A stretch of DNA of 64,000 nt from Catonella sp963539695. GTDB taxonomy: Bacteria; Bacillota; Clostridia; Lachnospirales; Lachnospiraceae. Every line of letters starts with the position of its first letter. The stretch's first letter is position 1. The notes under the pieces were generated by a model. That model made no database searches. It had not been told where the DNA came from and worked only from the letters and a program-made list of their open reading frames with translations. Below are positions 36,229 through 45,229 of this stretch, piece by piece. The stretch is from positions 1 to 64,000 of the forward strand of contig CAUTOC010000002.1 in assembly GCA_963539695.1 (NCBI GenBank). Direction: 5' to 3'. Position numbers and translations under genes: made by a program.

Positions 36229-37008
36229 ATGGGAATTTTAACCGAAAAACAAATAGAATACGGATTTGATTATTTTCATAAAGATGAACCACAGAGCAAA
36301 TGTATAGTGGAAGTATCTGAGTATAATGGAGAAAGTGAGCTTACAATAAACTGTACCCAATTAGGTGACAGCTTTACACCTAAGTATAAGAGTGCAAAAG
36401 AGAAAAAGCGTGTATTACAGGAATGGTGTGATTTTTTACAAAGTAATAAGACGGTATTTACTGAACTGTCATTTTGTACGAGGATGCCTAAAGAGTTATT
36501 CGATGCTGTTTGCAAGCAGGAAAATCTTAGGAAATTACATATTAAATGGGGCGTATATTCTGATATTTCTAAGCTTGCAAATCTTAATAAACTTGAGTAT
36601 TTACAACTGGGTTCAGGTGCAAGTGTAGAGAGTATAGAGCCTATTACAGAATTAAAAAACTTAGTAGCTTTATCAGTGGAGAATTTTCAAAAAATTGAGG
36701 ATTACAGCTTGCTTACCAAGCTTAAAAATTTGGAGAGCCTTTCCATTGAAGGAGACGGACTTGGCCCTAAGTATATTCATGTTAATTCGCTGGAGTTTTT
36801 GAGTGATATGAAGCAATTAAGATTTTTCAGATTTTTAACTGCAAGGTTAAAAAGTAAAGATTATACTCCTGTTTTAAGCCTTGAAAATGTAGAACATTTA
36901 ACACTGAGACCATGTAAAGAGACAAAAAAATTATATAGTGAAATGATTAAACTTCCAAAATTAAAATATGGTCTATTAATCAGTAAGCCGGAATTATATG
37001 TTAAATAA
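36229..37008 (+). CDS. Leucine-rich-repeat protein
   Basis: The 259-residue cytosolic protein contains about six irregular LRRs between residues 95 and 235 (for example LANLNKLEYLQLGSGASVESI and LTKLKNLESLSIEG). There is no signal peptide. Such proteins occur next to SUKH-type immunity genes, and the one here is followed by one. Role unknown; protein binding is likely. Confidence 0.8.
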   Translation: MGILTEKQIEYGFDYFHKDEPQSKCIVEVSEYNGESELTINCTQLGDSFTPKYKSAKEKKRVLQEWCDFLQSNKTVFTELSFCTRMPKELFDAVCKQENLRKLHIKWGVYSDISKLANLNKLEYLQLGSGASVESIEPITELKNLVALSVENFQKIEDYSLLTKLKNLESLSIEGDGLGPKYIHVNSLEFLSDMKQLRFFRFLTARLKSKDYTPVLSLENVEHLTLRPCKETKKLYSEMIKLPKLKYGLLISKPELYVK

Positions 37009-37087
37009 TGATTGGGCAAAATTTGAGAATTGATAGTATTTTTATACTATGAATTTATAAACTGAAGGAATTGAGAAAGGCGGTATT

Positions 37088-37138
37088 ATGAACGAGTTAA
37101 GAGAAAAAACTTTGGTTACAGCTAAAGAAGAGGTATAG
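37088..37138 (+). pseudogene. Remnant of a gene start (16 codons)
   Basis: After GAAAGGCGG a short reading frame (MNELREKTLVTAKEEV) ends at TAG 37136-37138, with no continuation in another frame. It looks like the 5' end of a small immunity or regulator gene whose body is gone. Weak evidence. Confidence 0.3.
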
Positions 37139-37174
37139 AAATATTAAAACAGAAAATATTTGAAGGGGTTTATA

Positions 37175-37816
37175 ATGAATAATCAAATGGATTTTGTACT
37201 ACCTGCTTTATATGATAAGTTTTTATCAGAAATGGGTGAGGATGGAGAATTTATAATAGAGAATACCGGTATCATTTTATATTCAAAGGCAGATTTGGTG
37301 GAAAGAAATACTACTTATCAGATAGAAGAATGGGAGCCGGATTTTTTTATGATTGGACAGGACGGTGACTTGGCTTTCTTTATAAAAAAAGATGCTGATG
37401 ATACTATTTATATGAATGATTTGGGAGCTTTGGGTTCGATTGAAATGAAGCGTACAGCCTCAGATGTGTATGAGTTTGTTAAACATTCAGGTGAAGATTT
37501 AAATGTATTAAACGAAATATACACTAAATCTCTGGAATTTGGAGATAACATTTGTACACCGGTAGGCGAAATTGTTAAAAAACTTTATCCTAATATTTCA
37601 AACGAAGATAAGATTAGTCTTGCTGATTATATTGAGCAAACCAAGGATTCCATAGAAAAGTATTTTTATGACAACTATGATTATAAAAATAAAGGAGTAA
37701 ATGCTGAATTACGGTATAAAGGGGAGCAGTGGATTAAAGAAAACTACTGTTGGATGAATAATGAAAATATTAAGCGTGCTGTCAGCCAGGGGATGTATTA
37801 TGCCTGGCATGGATAA
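37175..37816 (+). CDS. SMI1/KNR4 (SUKH)-like protein
   Basis: The 213-residue acidic protein has the SUKH-type pattern of a leading helix (LPALYDKFLSEMG), IIENTGIILYSKADLVERN, and the YQIEEWEPDFFMIGQDGDLAFFI block. SUKH proteins act as immunity proteins against contact-delivered toxins in many systems. The start at 37175 has AAGGGG upstream; a TTG start at 37160 would bury it. The sequence after its stop is made of gene remnants. Confidence 0.72.
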   Translation: MNNQMDFVLPALYDKFLSEMGEDGEFIIENTGIILYSKADLVERNTTYQIEEWEPDFFMIGQDGDLAFFIKKDADDTIYMNDLGALGSIEMKRTASDVYEFVKHSGEDLNVLNEIYTKSLEFGDNICTPVGEIVKKLYPNISNEDKISLADYIEQTKDSIEKYFYDNYDYKNKGVNAELRYKGEQWIKENYCWMNNENIKRAVSQGMYYAWHG

Positions 37817-37819
37817 TAA

Positions 37820-38066
37820 CTGCCGATATGGATGATTATTCAAATGTACCTGATATTTCTAAAAATTATAAATGTTTTGAAATCGTTTGGGATTGAGTGG
37901 AGAAAGAAATGGAATTTGATGATTGGATTTTATCGGAGGAAAATATGCAAGCCTTGGTGACTGGTATAACAATGTGAAAGTTAAAGAAAATGAAGTTGAG
38001 TTAAAAAATGATTATGAGGGAAAATCTATGGTTTTAAGGGATGTTAATGGGCTTAATTGGGTTTAG
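37820..38066 (+). pseudogene. Decayed immunity-type gene remnants
   Basis: Between 37817 and 38173 there is no intact gene. One frame gives DMDDYSNVPDISKNYKCFEIVWD, ending at TGA 37896. ATG 37909 gives MEFDDWILSEENM, and a shift to another frame then gives GGKYASLGDWYNNVKVKE up to TAG 38064-38066. These are protein-like pieces of one or two lost genes, probably SUKH/Imm-type from the composition. I cannot name the family. Confidence 0.55.
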
Positions 38067-38173
38067 AAAAATAAAGAGAATGAACCCCAAAGCTATTACA
38101 AAACATCTGTAAAATATAGTATTGAGGTACATAATGTATTTAAATAACTAGAAATTAAATAGGGAGAAGAACA

Positions 38174-38242
38174 ATGGCAAAGAAAAGAGTGACCTTACCT
38201 AAAGATTTTGATGAACTGATTACGACAGGATGCAAAAAATAA
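38174..38242 (+). pseudogene. N-terminal remnant of an ankyrin-repeat protein
   Basis: With GGGAGAAG upstream, 22 codons (MAKKRVTLPKDFDELITTG then CKK) end at TAA. MAKKRxTLPKDFxELxxTG is the start I recall for ankyrin-repeat proteins of Lachnospiraceae, which then continue into repeats. Everything downstream is lost. Confidence 0.6.
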
Positions 38243-38282
38243 TTGAAGGTTAATACGAATAAATAGGATAGCGAGTGAAGGT

Positions 38283-38870
38283 ATGCAGATAAGTAATGAG
38301 ATAAAAAAGATAGAGGAGTACATTTGCAAAAATTTTGAGGAATGGGATTTGGACGATCCGGTGGAAGAAGAATACATTGACGATTATCAGGAAATAGAGG
38401 GAGCTTCAGAAGAGGAAATATCTGCTTTTGAGGAGAAATTCGGTATAACCTTGCCTGAAGATGTAAAAGAACTTTACAGGTATAAAAACGGAAGTAAATA
38501 TTTCAGCATATTGCCTTGTGTTATAGATGAAAGGGAGATGGCATTCAATCTTATGAGCCTTGATGCAATAGAAAAGGCAAAAAAATATTTTCAAAACAGG
38601 GATGCTCTCTTAACTGAATTTCCTGAATATTTTACAAGTGAAGACATTGAAAAAATGAAAGACGGTAGGATAAAAGCATATCTTTTTAATAAAAAATGGA
38701 TTCCTTTTGCCGAGTATTGTGACAGTTGTTTCCTGATGCTTGATTTTGATCCGGATAAAGAGGGAAAAGTAGGTCAGATTATTTGCTATATCCATGATCC
38801 TGATGAAGTTATTTATGCGGCAGAAAGCCTTACGGAGTTGATTAAAGGGATAATGGATGAGGTTGAGTAA
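38283..38870 (+). CDS. SMI1/KNR4 (SUKH-1) family protein
   Basis: The 195-residue protein is a clear SUKH domain. It has GASEEEISAFEEKFGITLPE and VKELYRYKNG (the G and YRYxNG are family marks), followed by the FNLMSLDAIEKAKKYF and FLMLDFDPDKEGKVGQII segments. SUKH proteins neutralise toxins in polymorphic toxin systems. No toxin lies next to it. A ribosome site (GAAGG) lies before the ATG. Confidence 0.85.
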   Translation: MQISNEIKKIEEYICKNFEEWDLDDPVEEEYIDDYQEIEGASEEEISAFEEKFGITLPEDVKELYRYKNGSKYFSILPCVIDEREMAFNLMSLDAIEKAKKYFQNRDALLTEFPEYFTSEDIEKMKDGRIKAYLFNKKWIPFAEYCDSCFLMLDFDPDKEGKVGQIICYIHDPDEVIYAAESLTELIKGIMDEVE

Positions 38871-38957
38871 TAGAGTTGAAGATTAGGATAAAACATGCTA
38901 TATTTAGCTCAAATTGATTTTAATAAAACTGATTTGAATTAAAATGAGGATGCTAAT

Positions 38958-39454
38958 ATGTTTATAGGGAGAGAGAAGGAATTATCTTATTTGGATGAAT
39001 TTTACCGGAAACCGGGAATAGGTCTTACTGTAATATATGGTCGCAGGCGTATAGGTAAATCTACTTTAATTGCAGAGTTTGTAAAAGATAAAAAAGTAAT
39101 TTTTTATACTGCAACTTGGTAATAGATGAATTGCCATACTGGGCGGAAAAAGATGAAGCTCTGCTTTCTGTTTTACAGAAGTATATTGATACTGTTTGGA
39201 AAGATAAAAATCTGAAAATAATACTCTGTGGTTCAGCATTAAGCTTTATGGAGAATAAAGTTCTTAGTGAAAAAAGTCCGTTATTTGGCAGAAGAGATTC
39301 TCAGATTAAGATGGAAGCTTTTGATTACTTGGACTCAGCTAAATATAAAGTAGTAAAATTAATTTTGTTTTCTTTGTCAGGATTTACAGACTGGTTTGAC
39401 ACTTTAAGTGATGATAGGCTCGAGCTAATAACACTGAAGGACATTTACAAGTAG
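38958..39454 (+). pseudogene. Archaeal-type AAA ATPase (DUF234) with internal deletions
   Basis: ATG 38958 starts an ATPase of the DUF234 group (MFIGREKELSYLDEFY, Walker A YGRRRIGKSTLI), which is cut by TAA/TAG at about 39120. The next frame resumes with VIDELPYWAEKDEALLSVLQ and CGSALSFMENKVL, then jumps to a C-terminal FSLSGFTDWFDTLSDDRLELI. In intact relatives about 30 residues lie before VIDE and more than 200 before the C-terminus. The gene is dead. Confidence 0.8.
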
Positions 39455-39472
39455 TAAATCGGAGGAGATTTT

Positions 39473-39550
39473 ATGAACAGTCAAATGTATCAAATTGCTG
39501 CAATCCTGTATCATTGGGTGTCAAATACTTTTGACACCCACATCATATAA
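39473..39550 (+). pseudogene. Gene start fused to an element remnant
   Basis: GGAGGAG precedes ATG 39473. The frame starts MNSQMYQIAAIL and then runs into the element fragment at 39500-39545 and stops at TAA 39548-39550. The original gene is not identifiable. Confidence 0.4.
39500..39545 (-). repeat. 46-bp fragment of the MITE-like element
   Basis: The sequence equals the reverse complement of the left end of the 30790 element (45 of 46 bases, difference at one A/G) and ends with its TGAT terminus at 39545. The rest of the element is missing, so it was cut by a deletion. Confidence 0.85.
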
Positions 39551-39601
39551 TAGATTGAATACATTAACATCAAGACTTGAAAATAATGGGAGATTAATAA
39601 A

Positions 39602-40219
39602 ATGGATATACTTGAATACATAAGAGAAAATAAAGATTTTAATAATTTACTCATGAATGAATGTGATATTTATTTTTACGAGGAAACAAGGGAAACACAG
39701 TTTTTAGAAAATAATGAGAAATATTCTCTTGGTTGCAAGGCATTTGCACAGGATGGCAGCGGGGGTGAATTTGTTTTCCTTGAGGACAACAGCATAGGTT
39801 TTATCGGAAGTGAAGGTGAAGTAGGAAGAGTAGCGGAAAGCCTGAACGAGCTGCTGATATTTTTAATCCATGCCGGCTGTATTTCCGATTTTAGCTGTAA
39901 GCATATTTATAAAAATAACGAGCTGTTAAATAAATATTGTACCGGCTATGTATCAAAAATAAGAGAAAGCTATAAGGCTGAAAATAAGGATTGGGACGAA
40001 ATACGTGAGGGTATAGCAAATAAGCTTTCCATGCCTTTTAATCCTGATAAATTAGCAGATTTTGCTATGACATTTTACAAAGCTGCTACCAGAGAGCCTT
40101 CTTTTTCATGTAAATATCTGGATGGTGATGAGGAATATACCTGTGATTTAGTACTTTCTGATATTGTGGGCTTATGGATAACGGAGCTTACCGGTATGAG
40201 CAGGGAGGAGATTGAGTAA
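39602..40219 (+). CDS. SUKH-like or immunity-type hypothetical protein
   Basis: The 205-residue acidic protein has segments typical of SUKH-4/SMI1-like immunity proteins (KAFAQDGSGGEFVFLEDNSI, GRVAESLNELLIFLIHAGC). A less certain C-terminal extension follows (NKLSMPFNPDKLADFAMTFYK). No signal peptide. It is the last gene of the array and is followed by a bidirectional terminator. Confidence 0.6.
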   Translation: MDILEYIRENKDFNNLLMNECDIYFYEETRETQFLENNEKYSLGCKAFAQDGSGGEFVFLEDNSIGFIGSEGEVGRVAESLNELLIFLIHAGCISDFSCKHIYKNNELLNKYCTGYVSKIRESYKAENKDWDEIREGIANKLSMPFNPDKLADFAMTFYKAATREPSFSCKYLDGDEEYTCDLVLSDIVGLWITELTGMSREEIE

Positions 40220-40228
40220 ATAAACTTA

Positions 40229-40265
40229 AAAATGGGTTCACAGTTGGTTAATGTGAACCCATTTT
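40229..40265. terminator. Bidirectional terminator between convergent genes
   Basis: AAAATGGGTTCACA (40229-40242) and TGTGAACCCATTTT (40252-40265) form a 14-bp perfect stem, with A run on one side and T run on the other. It serves both the plus-strand array and the minus-strand protease gene. Confidence 0.88.
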
Positions 40266-40277
40266 CTTACTAGTTAA

Positions 40278-43200
40278 TTATTTTGAAATCTTTATTGTCT
40301 TTGTAAAAGTCCCTTTAAACTTGCCTTTTCCTACAATAATAATTTTAATCTTTCCCTTTATTTTTTTGAAGAATACTTCATAATCTTTGCCTTGTTTCAT
40401 TCCCTTAATATTGACTTTGATATTTTCAATATCATTTGTTGTTTTAAAGGATTCAAGATTAATCTTGATATTATTCTTCTTTTTCAAGAGAGTTTTTATG
40501 TTATTATTCTTGTTTTTTTGTTCAATAGCTCTAAGTTTTTTCTCAATTTTTTCAAGAGTTTTGATTTTCTTTTCTAATGTTTTAATAACTTTAGATTTTT
40601 TTTCAAGGAAGTCAAGTTGTTTCTCAAGCTTTTCTTCCATCTTTTGAACACTATTTAGAGTTTGATCAACTGTTTTCTTCTCTTCTTTTTTCTCTTCTTT
40701 CTTCTCTTCATTTTTTGTATCAGAAGAAGGAGTGTAGGAAGAACCTGAATTATATGGAGGTGTGGAAGGAGTAGAAGGAGTTTTATAAGAAACTTTCTCA
40801 GCTTCTATCCTTATCATATACATTCCAAGCTCACTTGCTTCATTCCAAGCACCATTGATTAATTTAAATGTTCTACCCTCACCCTTTGAACTTTCATCAA
40901 CCGCAATTCTGGGAACATTATTTCCGGAACCGACTTGGGTGTAGGCTACATAAATATCACCTTTTACAAATAAATCAGGAATATTTATATCTGTAAAGTT
41001 ATTGTCTGCCTTGACTGTAGTTGTAACAGGTCCAAGAAGAATGCTTCCCGGATAACCGTCTTTTGTATTTTCTCCATAAATGCTATATGTGAATGATTTT
41101 CCTACAATGCTTTCGGTTGTTGCCTGCTTTAATCCGATGCGTACTTTTTTTAGTAGTTGCTCTTCTTCAAAATGATACTTTACGGCAAGGCTTTCACCTT
41201 CTTTTAATGGTAATACAATTTTTGCATTTGTAAAATCACCCTTATCATTTGAATACTCCTTTTTATTTCCATCGGTATTAAGTTTTGTTAGGATTACAGC
41301 AGGGAGAGCAGTATTTTGGGTTAGAGAAATCATTTGTTCATGTGTCTTATATCCCGATGCTAAAACAATGATTTTATACTCTCCTTCCGGAATGTTTGTG
41401 AGGATTACGGTTGACTTGGAAGAAGAAATATATTTTGGAACATTACTTCCTTTTTCATAAATCTTTACATCACTTTTTACAGCATTTCCGTTTGTATCTT
41501 TAATATCAAATGATAAACCAAAGGTTTCAAGAGAGGACATAAGGATATCCTGCTCAAGTTTTTCGCCCTCTTTAAGAGTGATTTTAAAAGGTTTTGATTT
41601 ATAATTCTCATTATATGCCACAGCAGTATAAGTTCCCGCCGGATGTTTTAACTCAAACTTTCCACTTCCTGTTTCACTTCTCACATAGGTATTGGTATCC
41701 AAAATCTTTACAATGGCGGAAGTAGGTATGGTGGAAGTTGTAGGAGCAGCATCACTTGTCTCGTAAAGTGTTGTTCCAAGTAGGGTAAATTTTTCATTTG
41801 ACAAATCAAGTGTGGTAATGAACTTGCCTGCTTCTGAATTATCCTCGGATATGAAATTGTCCTCGTTCAAACGGTGAGTAAGGTTTTCACTATTAGATGA
41901 TTCCGTTTCAGAAGAACCTGTAGCTTTGGCGATATCAGATGTATCATAAATAGAAACATCATCAATATACCACCCCGGTTCAGAGTAATCATAGCAGGTA
42001 TTTAGTCTAAATTTCATTTGGAAAGATTCCGTTAAAAATTTAGGATTTATGGTAATACCGTCAATAGCCCAAGTAGATTTACTTCTTTCATGCCCGTTGA
42101 TATTTTTTTGATTATAATTTTCATTTAATACGAATACTTTTTCCCAATCGCTATCAGCAGTTTTAAACCAAATTTCACCAATATCATCTGTATCTGTACT
42201 GAACTTAAACCAGTTCTGATAATAAAGGTTTGCTTTTTTCAGACTGCTTAGATTGATAACAGGAGATACCAGTTCATAAGTTTTTTTAGCGACTCTTGCT
42301 TTGTTTAAGCCTGTCATAAAGACATTAGGGCTATTAGGATTTTTAGTTTTCATAGAAAAGGAGGAGGGACCGTCTGAATAATCATGATTTATCACACCTC
42401 TTTCCCATATCATCTCGGAAGTGGAAGTCCAGCCATGATCTTCATTTTCAAAATCAAATGATTTAAATTTATTTCCCACCGTATAGGTAATTGATACCGG
42501 TTTACTAAGGCTGCTTTCTATATTTCCTTTAACAGAAGCAACCTTATAATAATAGGTTCCTTCTTGAGGAGTTGGAATATCTTCAATACGAGAGTAATAA
42601 GAGGTTGCCTTTTCTTCTTTGACTTTTATATATTCTCCATCTTCAGTATTTGAGCGATAAAGGGCATATTTTGTGATTGTAGGATCATTTACCTTATCAA
42701 AATTAACTCTTATCTTTCCTGTACCTGCAAAATTTTCAGCAGAAAGACCTTCACTTGGAGGAAGTGGAACTTCATCTGACAAAGTTTCGATTTTAAAATC
42801 ATCAATATAATATCCGGCAGCAGCTCTTTTACTGGCACCTGACCATCTAAGTGCAAACATTACAATGATTTTTTTGCCTTTATATGGAGAAAGGTCAATA
42901 TTATGTTCCTGCCAAAAGCGTTTGCTGTGACGGTTGATAAGAACAGGTTTTTTCTCATACACAATTTTATCAATAGAAGAATCGGTACTATCAATTTCAC
43001 CTATCCAAACTTCAGCACTATCTTCAAGCCCGCCCATATAATTATCAAGTTCTGACCAGTCCTTAAATTTTAAAACAGCATTGGAAGTTTCGTTGCTAAA
43101 ATCAATCGGAGGGCTGATTAATAAAGAGTTTATTAAGCCTTCATAGTTTCCATGAAGTCTTGTACCGACTAATTTTGAACCGCTGGGTACGGTAGAAGGA

Positions 43201-45008
43201 CCGACAGTTGGAGTACCGACTTCCCACATAGGTGTTTTTCCACCAAAGACAAACCCGTCCGCACCATTTTCAAAGTCATTGGAATATCCGGGTTTTATAC
43301 CGGTTTCTACAGTTGCATTAGTGATAGCAGTTTGATGCTTGTTACCGGAATAATCAACAGCTTCAATATAGTAGCTTGCATTTCCGACAGTTAAATCGGC
43401 AGGATGTATAGTGACGGAGTAAGTACCGTTCTTTTTATTTCCTGTGTAAAGTTTAAGTTCTTTTGTATTAAAGGATTCTGAAGTGTCATTTTTATAGTAA
43501 AGAGTTACAGTTTTGATTCCTATATTATCAGAAACTTTGGCTTCCAACTCAAAGTCATAGGCATTATAAAGCTTTTTAGGTGTAGTAGCTTCGATAGTAG
43601 GAAGAACATTGTCTGCACCGGGAATTAAAGTACGACCTGTAAATGTTGCAAAAGAATCCGTATCTTTTCCAAGAGAGGCTTCAACAGCTTTAAATACATT
43701 CAACTTACCATAACCATATCCCATATTAGGAGATGAAATGTAATAATCATCGGTAAGCGGAGTAGCGGTTGTTTTTAAGATTTCTTCCACTTTGTCTACT
43801 GTTAATTTAGGATTTGCCTCTAAAATTAAGGCTACAGCACCACTAACATGAGGGGCTGCCATAGAGGTTCCGGTTTTTAAGATATAGCCGCCTTTATAAT
43901 TTGCAGAAAGAATATTTACACCGGGTGCAGAAATCTCAGGCTTAAACTTTTTAGTAAGTTTAGACGGACCTCTAAGAGAAAATTTTGCTAATTTATCATC
44001 CTTTGTCAATGCACCTACGGAGAAGGAATCTTCTAAAGAAGCGGGACTTCCAATAGAACCGTCACCACCTGCATTAAAAAGACCTGTATTTCCGGATGAA
44101 AAGACGGGAACAATACCGGCTGCCTTCCACTTCTTAACAATATTGTCATAGAAGTTGTCATCTCTGTTTCCGCCCCAAGAATTATTGACAACCTGAGGCT
44201 TTTTCTCCAAAATCCATTCTCCGGCTGCAAGAAGCCCCTTGTCGTCAGCTTCTCCGGAGTCGTTAAATACTCTTGCAACAATGAATTTTGCATCTTTTGC
44301 AACACCAATAGTTCGTCCTAAGATAGTTCCTGCAACATGAGTTCCATGACCGGTTGAGTCCTTAGGCATTGTATTTGAAGTATCAACAAAATCTTTGAAA
44401 CCATCGTTAAGCATAGCACCTTGAAGTTCCGGATGGTTTGGATTAACTCCCGAATCAATAATACCTACTACAATGTCTTTTCCGGTTTTTGTTACATGAT
44501 CCGCCTGAATAGATTCAAGATTCCAAGGAACATGTGAAGATGTGTCTAAAAGACTGTTTTTTAATCGTACATTTTCTTCCTTATCAGAAATAATTGTATG
44601 GTTGGAGCGAATATTTTCGACATCATTTCGGCGAGCAATTTCCTCAATGAGATTTGCTTTTCCTTTTATGTAGATACTATTAATAATGAAGAATGAATTA
44701 TACTCTGAGATTTCACCATTCTTCACTTTTCGTTCGATAAATGAAATAAGCCTCTCCTGACTTTTTTCACTTGTGTCTTTTAAGGCATTAACAACATCGT
44801 CAGGATTTACCTTGCTTAAATCAGCCTCAGCTTTTAAGGTGACAATAAATTCAACATCCTCAGAAGCAGACTTTGATTTAAGTGATTTTTCTATTTTTTC
44901 CAAATAAGAAGAATCTGTTTTTGCAAAAAGATTAATAGGAAAAATAGAAATTGCCATAAATAAAATAAGAAATAAAGATAGGGCTTTAGTAAACTTTCTG
45001 TCTTTCAC
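40278..45008 (-). CDS. Subtilisin-like (S8) surface serine protease
   Basis: The 1576-residue exported protein starts at a GTG with GAAAGGAG upstream. It has a signal peptide (about residues 1-30), an I9-like propeptide, and an S8 domain with catalytic Asp185 (GIIDSG), His221 (HGTHVAG), oxyanion Asn307 and Ser382 (GTSMAAP). Beyond residue 450 come Ig-like, MAM/jelly-roll-like and fibronectin-III-like modules, carboxypeptidase-regulatory-like repeats, a Ser/Thr/Pro linker and a Lys/Glu coiled coil. No LPXTG is present; attachment may be by other means. Probably a cell-surface or secreted protease degrading host protein. Confidence 0.92.
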   Translation of the reverse strand: MKDRKFTKALSLFLILFMAISIFPINLFAKTDSSYLEKIEKSLKSKSASEDVEFIVTLKAEADLSKVNPDDVVNALKDTSEKSQERLISFIERKVKNGEISEYNSFFIINSIYIKGKANLIEEIARRNDVENIRSNHTIISDKEENVRLKNSLLDTSSHVPWNLESIQADHVTKTGKDIVVGIIDSGVNPNHPELQGAMLNDGFKDFVDTSNTMPKDSTGHGTHVAGTILGRTIGVAKDAKFIVARVFNDSGEADDKGLLAAGEWILEKKPQVVNNSWGGNRDDNFYDNIVKKWKAAGIVPVFSSGNTGLFNAGGDGSIGSPASLEDSFSVGALTKDDKLAKFSLRGPSKLTKKFKPEISAPGVNILSANYKGGYILKTGTSMAAPHVSGAVALILEANPKLTVDKVEEILKTTATPLTDDYYISSPNMGYGYGKLNVFKAVEASLGKDTDSFATFTGRTLIPGADNVLPTIEATTPKKLYNAYDFELEAKVSDNIGIKTVTLYYKNDTSESFNTKELKLYTGNKKNGTYSVTIHPADLTVGNASYYIEAVDYSGNKHQTAITNATVETGIKPGYSNDFENGADGFVFGGKTPMWEVGTPTVGPSTVPSGSKLVGTRLHGNYEGLINSLLISPPIDFSNETSNAVLKFKDWSELDNYMGGLEDSAEVWIGEIDSTDSSIDKIVYEKKPVLINRHSKRFWQEHNIDLSPYKGKKIIVMFALRWSGASKRAAAGYYIDDFKIETLSDEVPLPPSEGLSAENFAGTGKIRVNFDKVNDPTITKYALYRSNTEDGEYIKVKEEKATSYYSRIEDIPTPQEGTYYYKVASVKGNIESSLSKPVSITYTVGNKFKSFDFENEDHGWTSTSEMIWERGVINHDYSDGPSSFSMKTKNPNSPNVFMTGLNKARVAKKTYELVSPVINLSSLKKANLYYQNWFKFSTDTDDIGEIWFKTADSDWEKVFVLNENYNQKNINGHERSKSTWAIDGITINPKFLTESFQMKFRLNTCYDYSEPGWYIDDVSIYDTSDIAKATGSSETESSNSENLTHRLNEDNFISEDNSEAGKFITTLDLSNEKFTLLGTTLYETSDAAPTTSTIPTSAIVKILDTNTYVRSETGSGKFELKHPAGTYTAVAYNENYKSKPFKITLKEGEKLEQDILMSSLETFGLSFDIKDTNGNAVKSDVKIYEKGSNVPKYISSSKSTVILTNIPEGEYKIIVLASGYKTHEQMISLTQNTALPAVILTKLNTDGNKKEYSNDKGDFTNAKIVLPLKEGESLAVKYHFEEEQLLKKVRIGLKQATTESIVGKSFTYSIYGENTKDGYPGSILLGPVTTTVKADNNFTDINIPDLFVKGDIYVAYTQVGSGNNVPRIAVDESSKGEGRTFKLINGAWNEASELGMYMIRIEAEKVSYKTPSTPSTPPYNSGSSYTPSSDTKNEEKKEEKKEEKKTVDQTLNSVQKMEEKLEKQLDFLEKKSKVIKTLEKKIKTLEKIEKKLRAIEQKNKNNNIKTLLKKKNNIKINLESFKTTNDIENIKVNIKGMKQGKDYEVFFKKIKGKIKIIIVGKGKFKGTFTKTIKISK

Positions 45009-45229
45009 TTTATATTACTCCTTTCTTTTCAATAAAAAGTGTAAAAAGAAGTCTAACAAAAGAAAATAATAAATGCAATATGATAGTTAGTTTAATCTAA
45101 CTTATTGACAAAAAAAGTCAATATGATTAAACTCAAATTATTTATGTCGTAGGTTATAGATCTCTTATTCTGCATAGCACATTATAATAAACTGTTTTTG
45201 GTCTGTAACTATGGGGTGAATAATTTGAG

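Noticed and set aside
40387..40647. Antisense hydrophobic ORF
   Set aside because: It is the complement of the Lys/Glu coiled coil of the protease; Phe/Leu runs come from AAA/GAA codons read in reverse.
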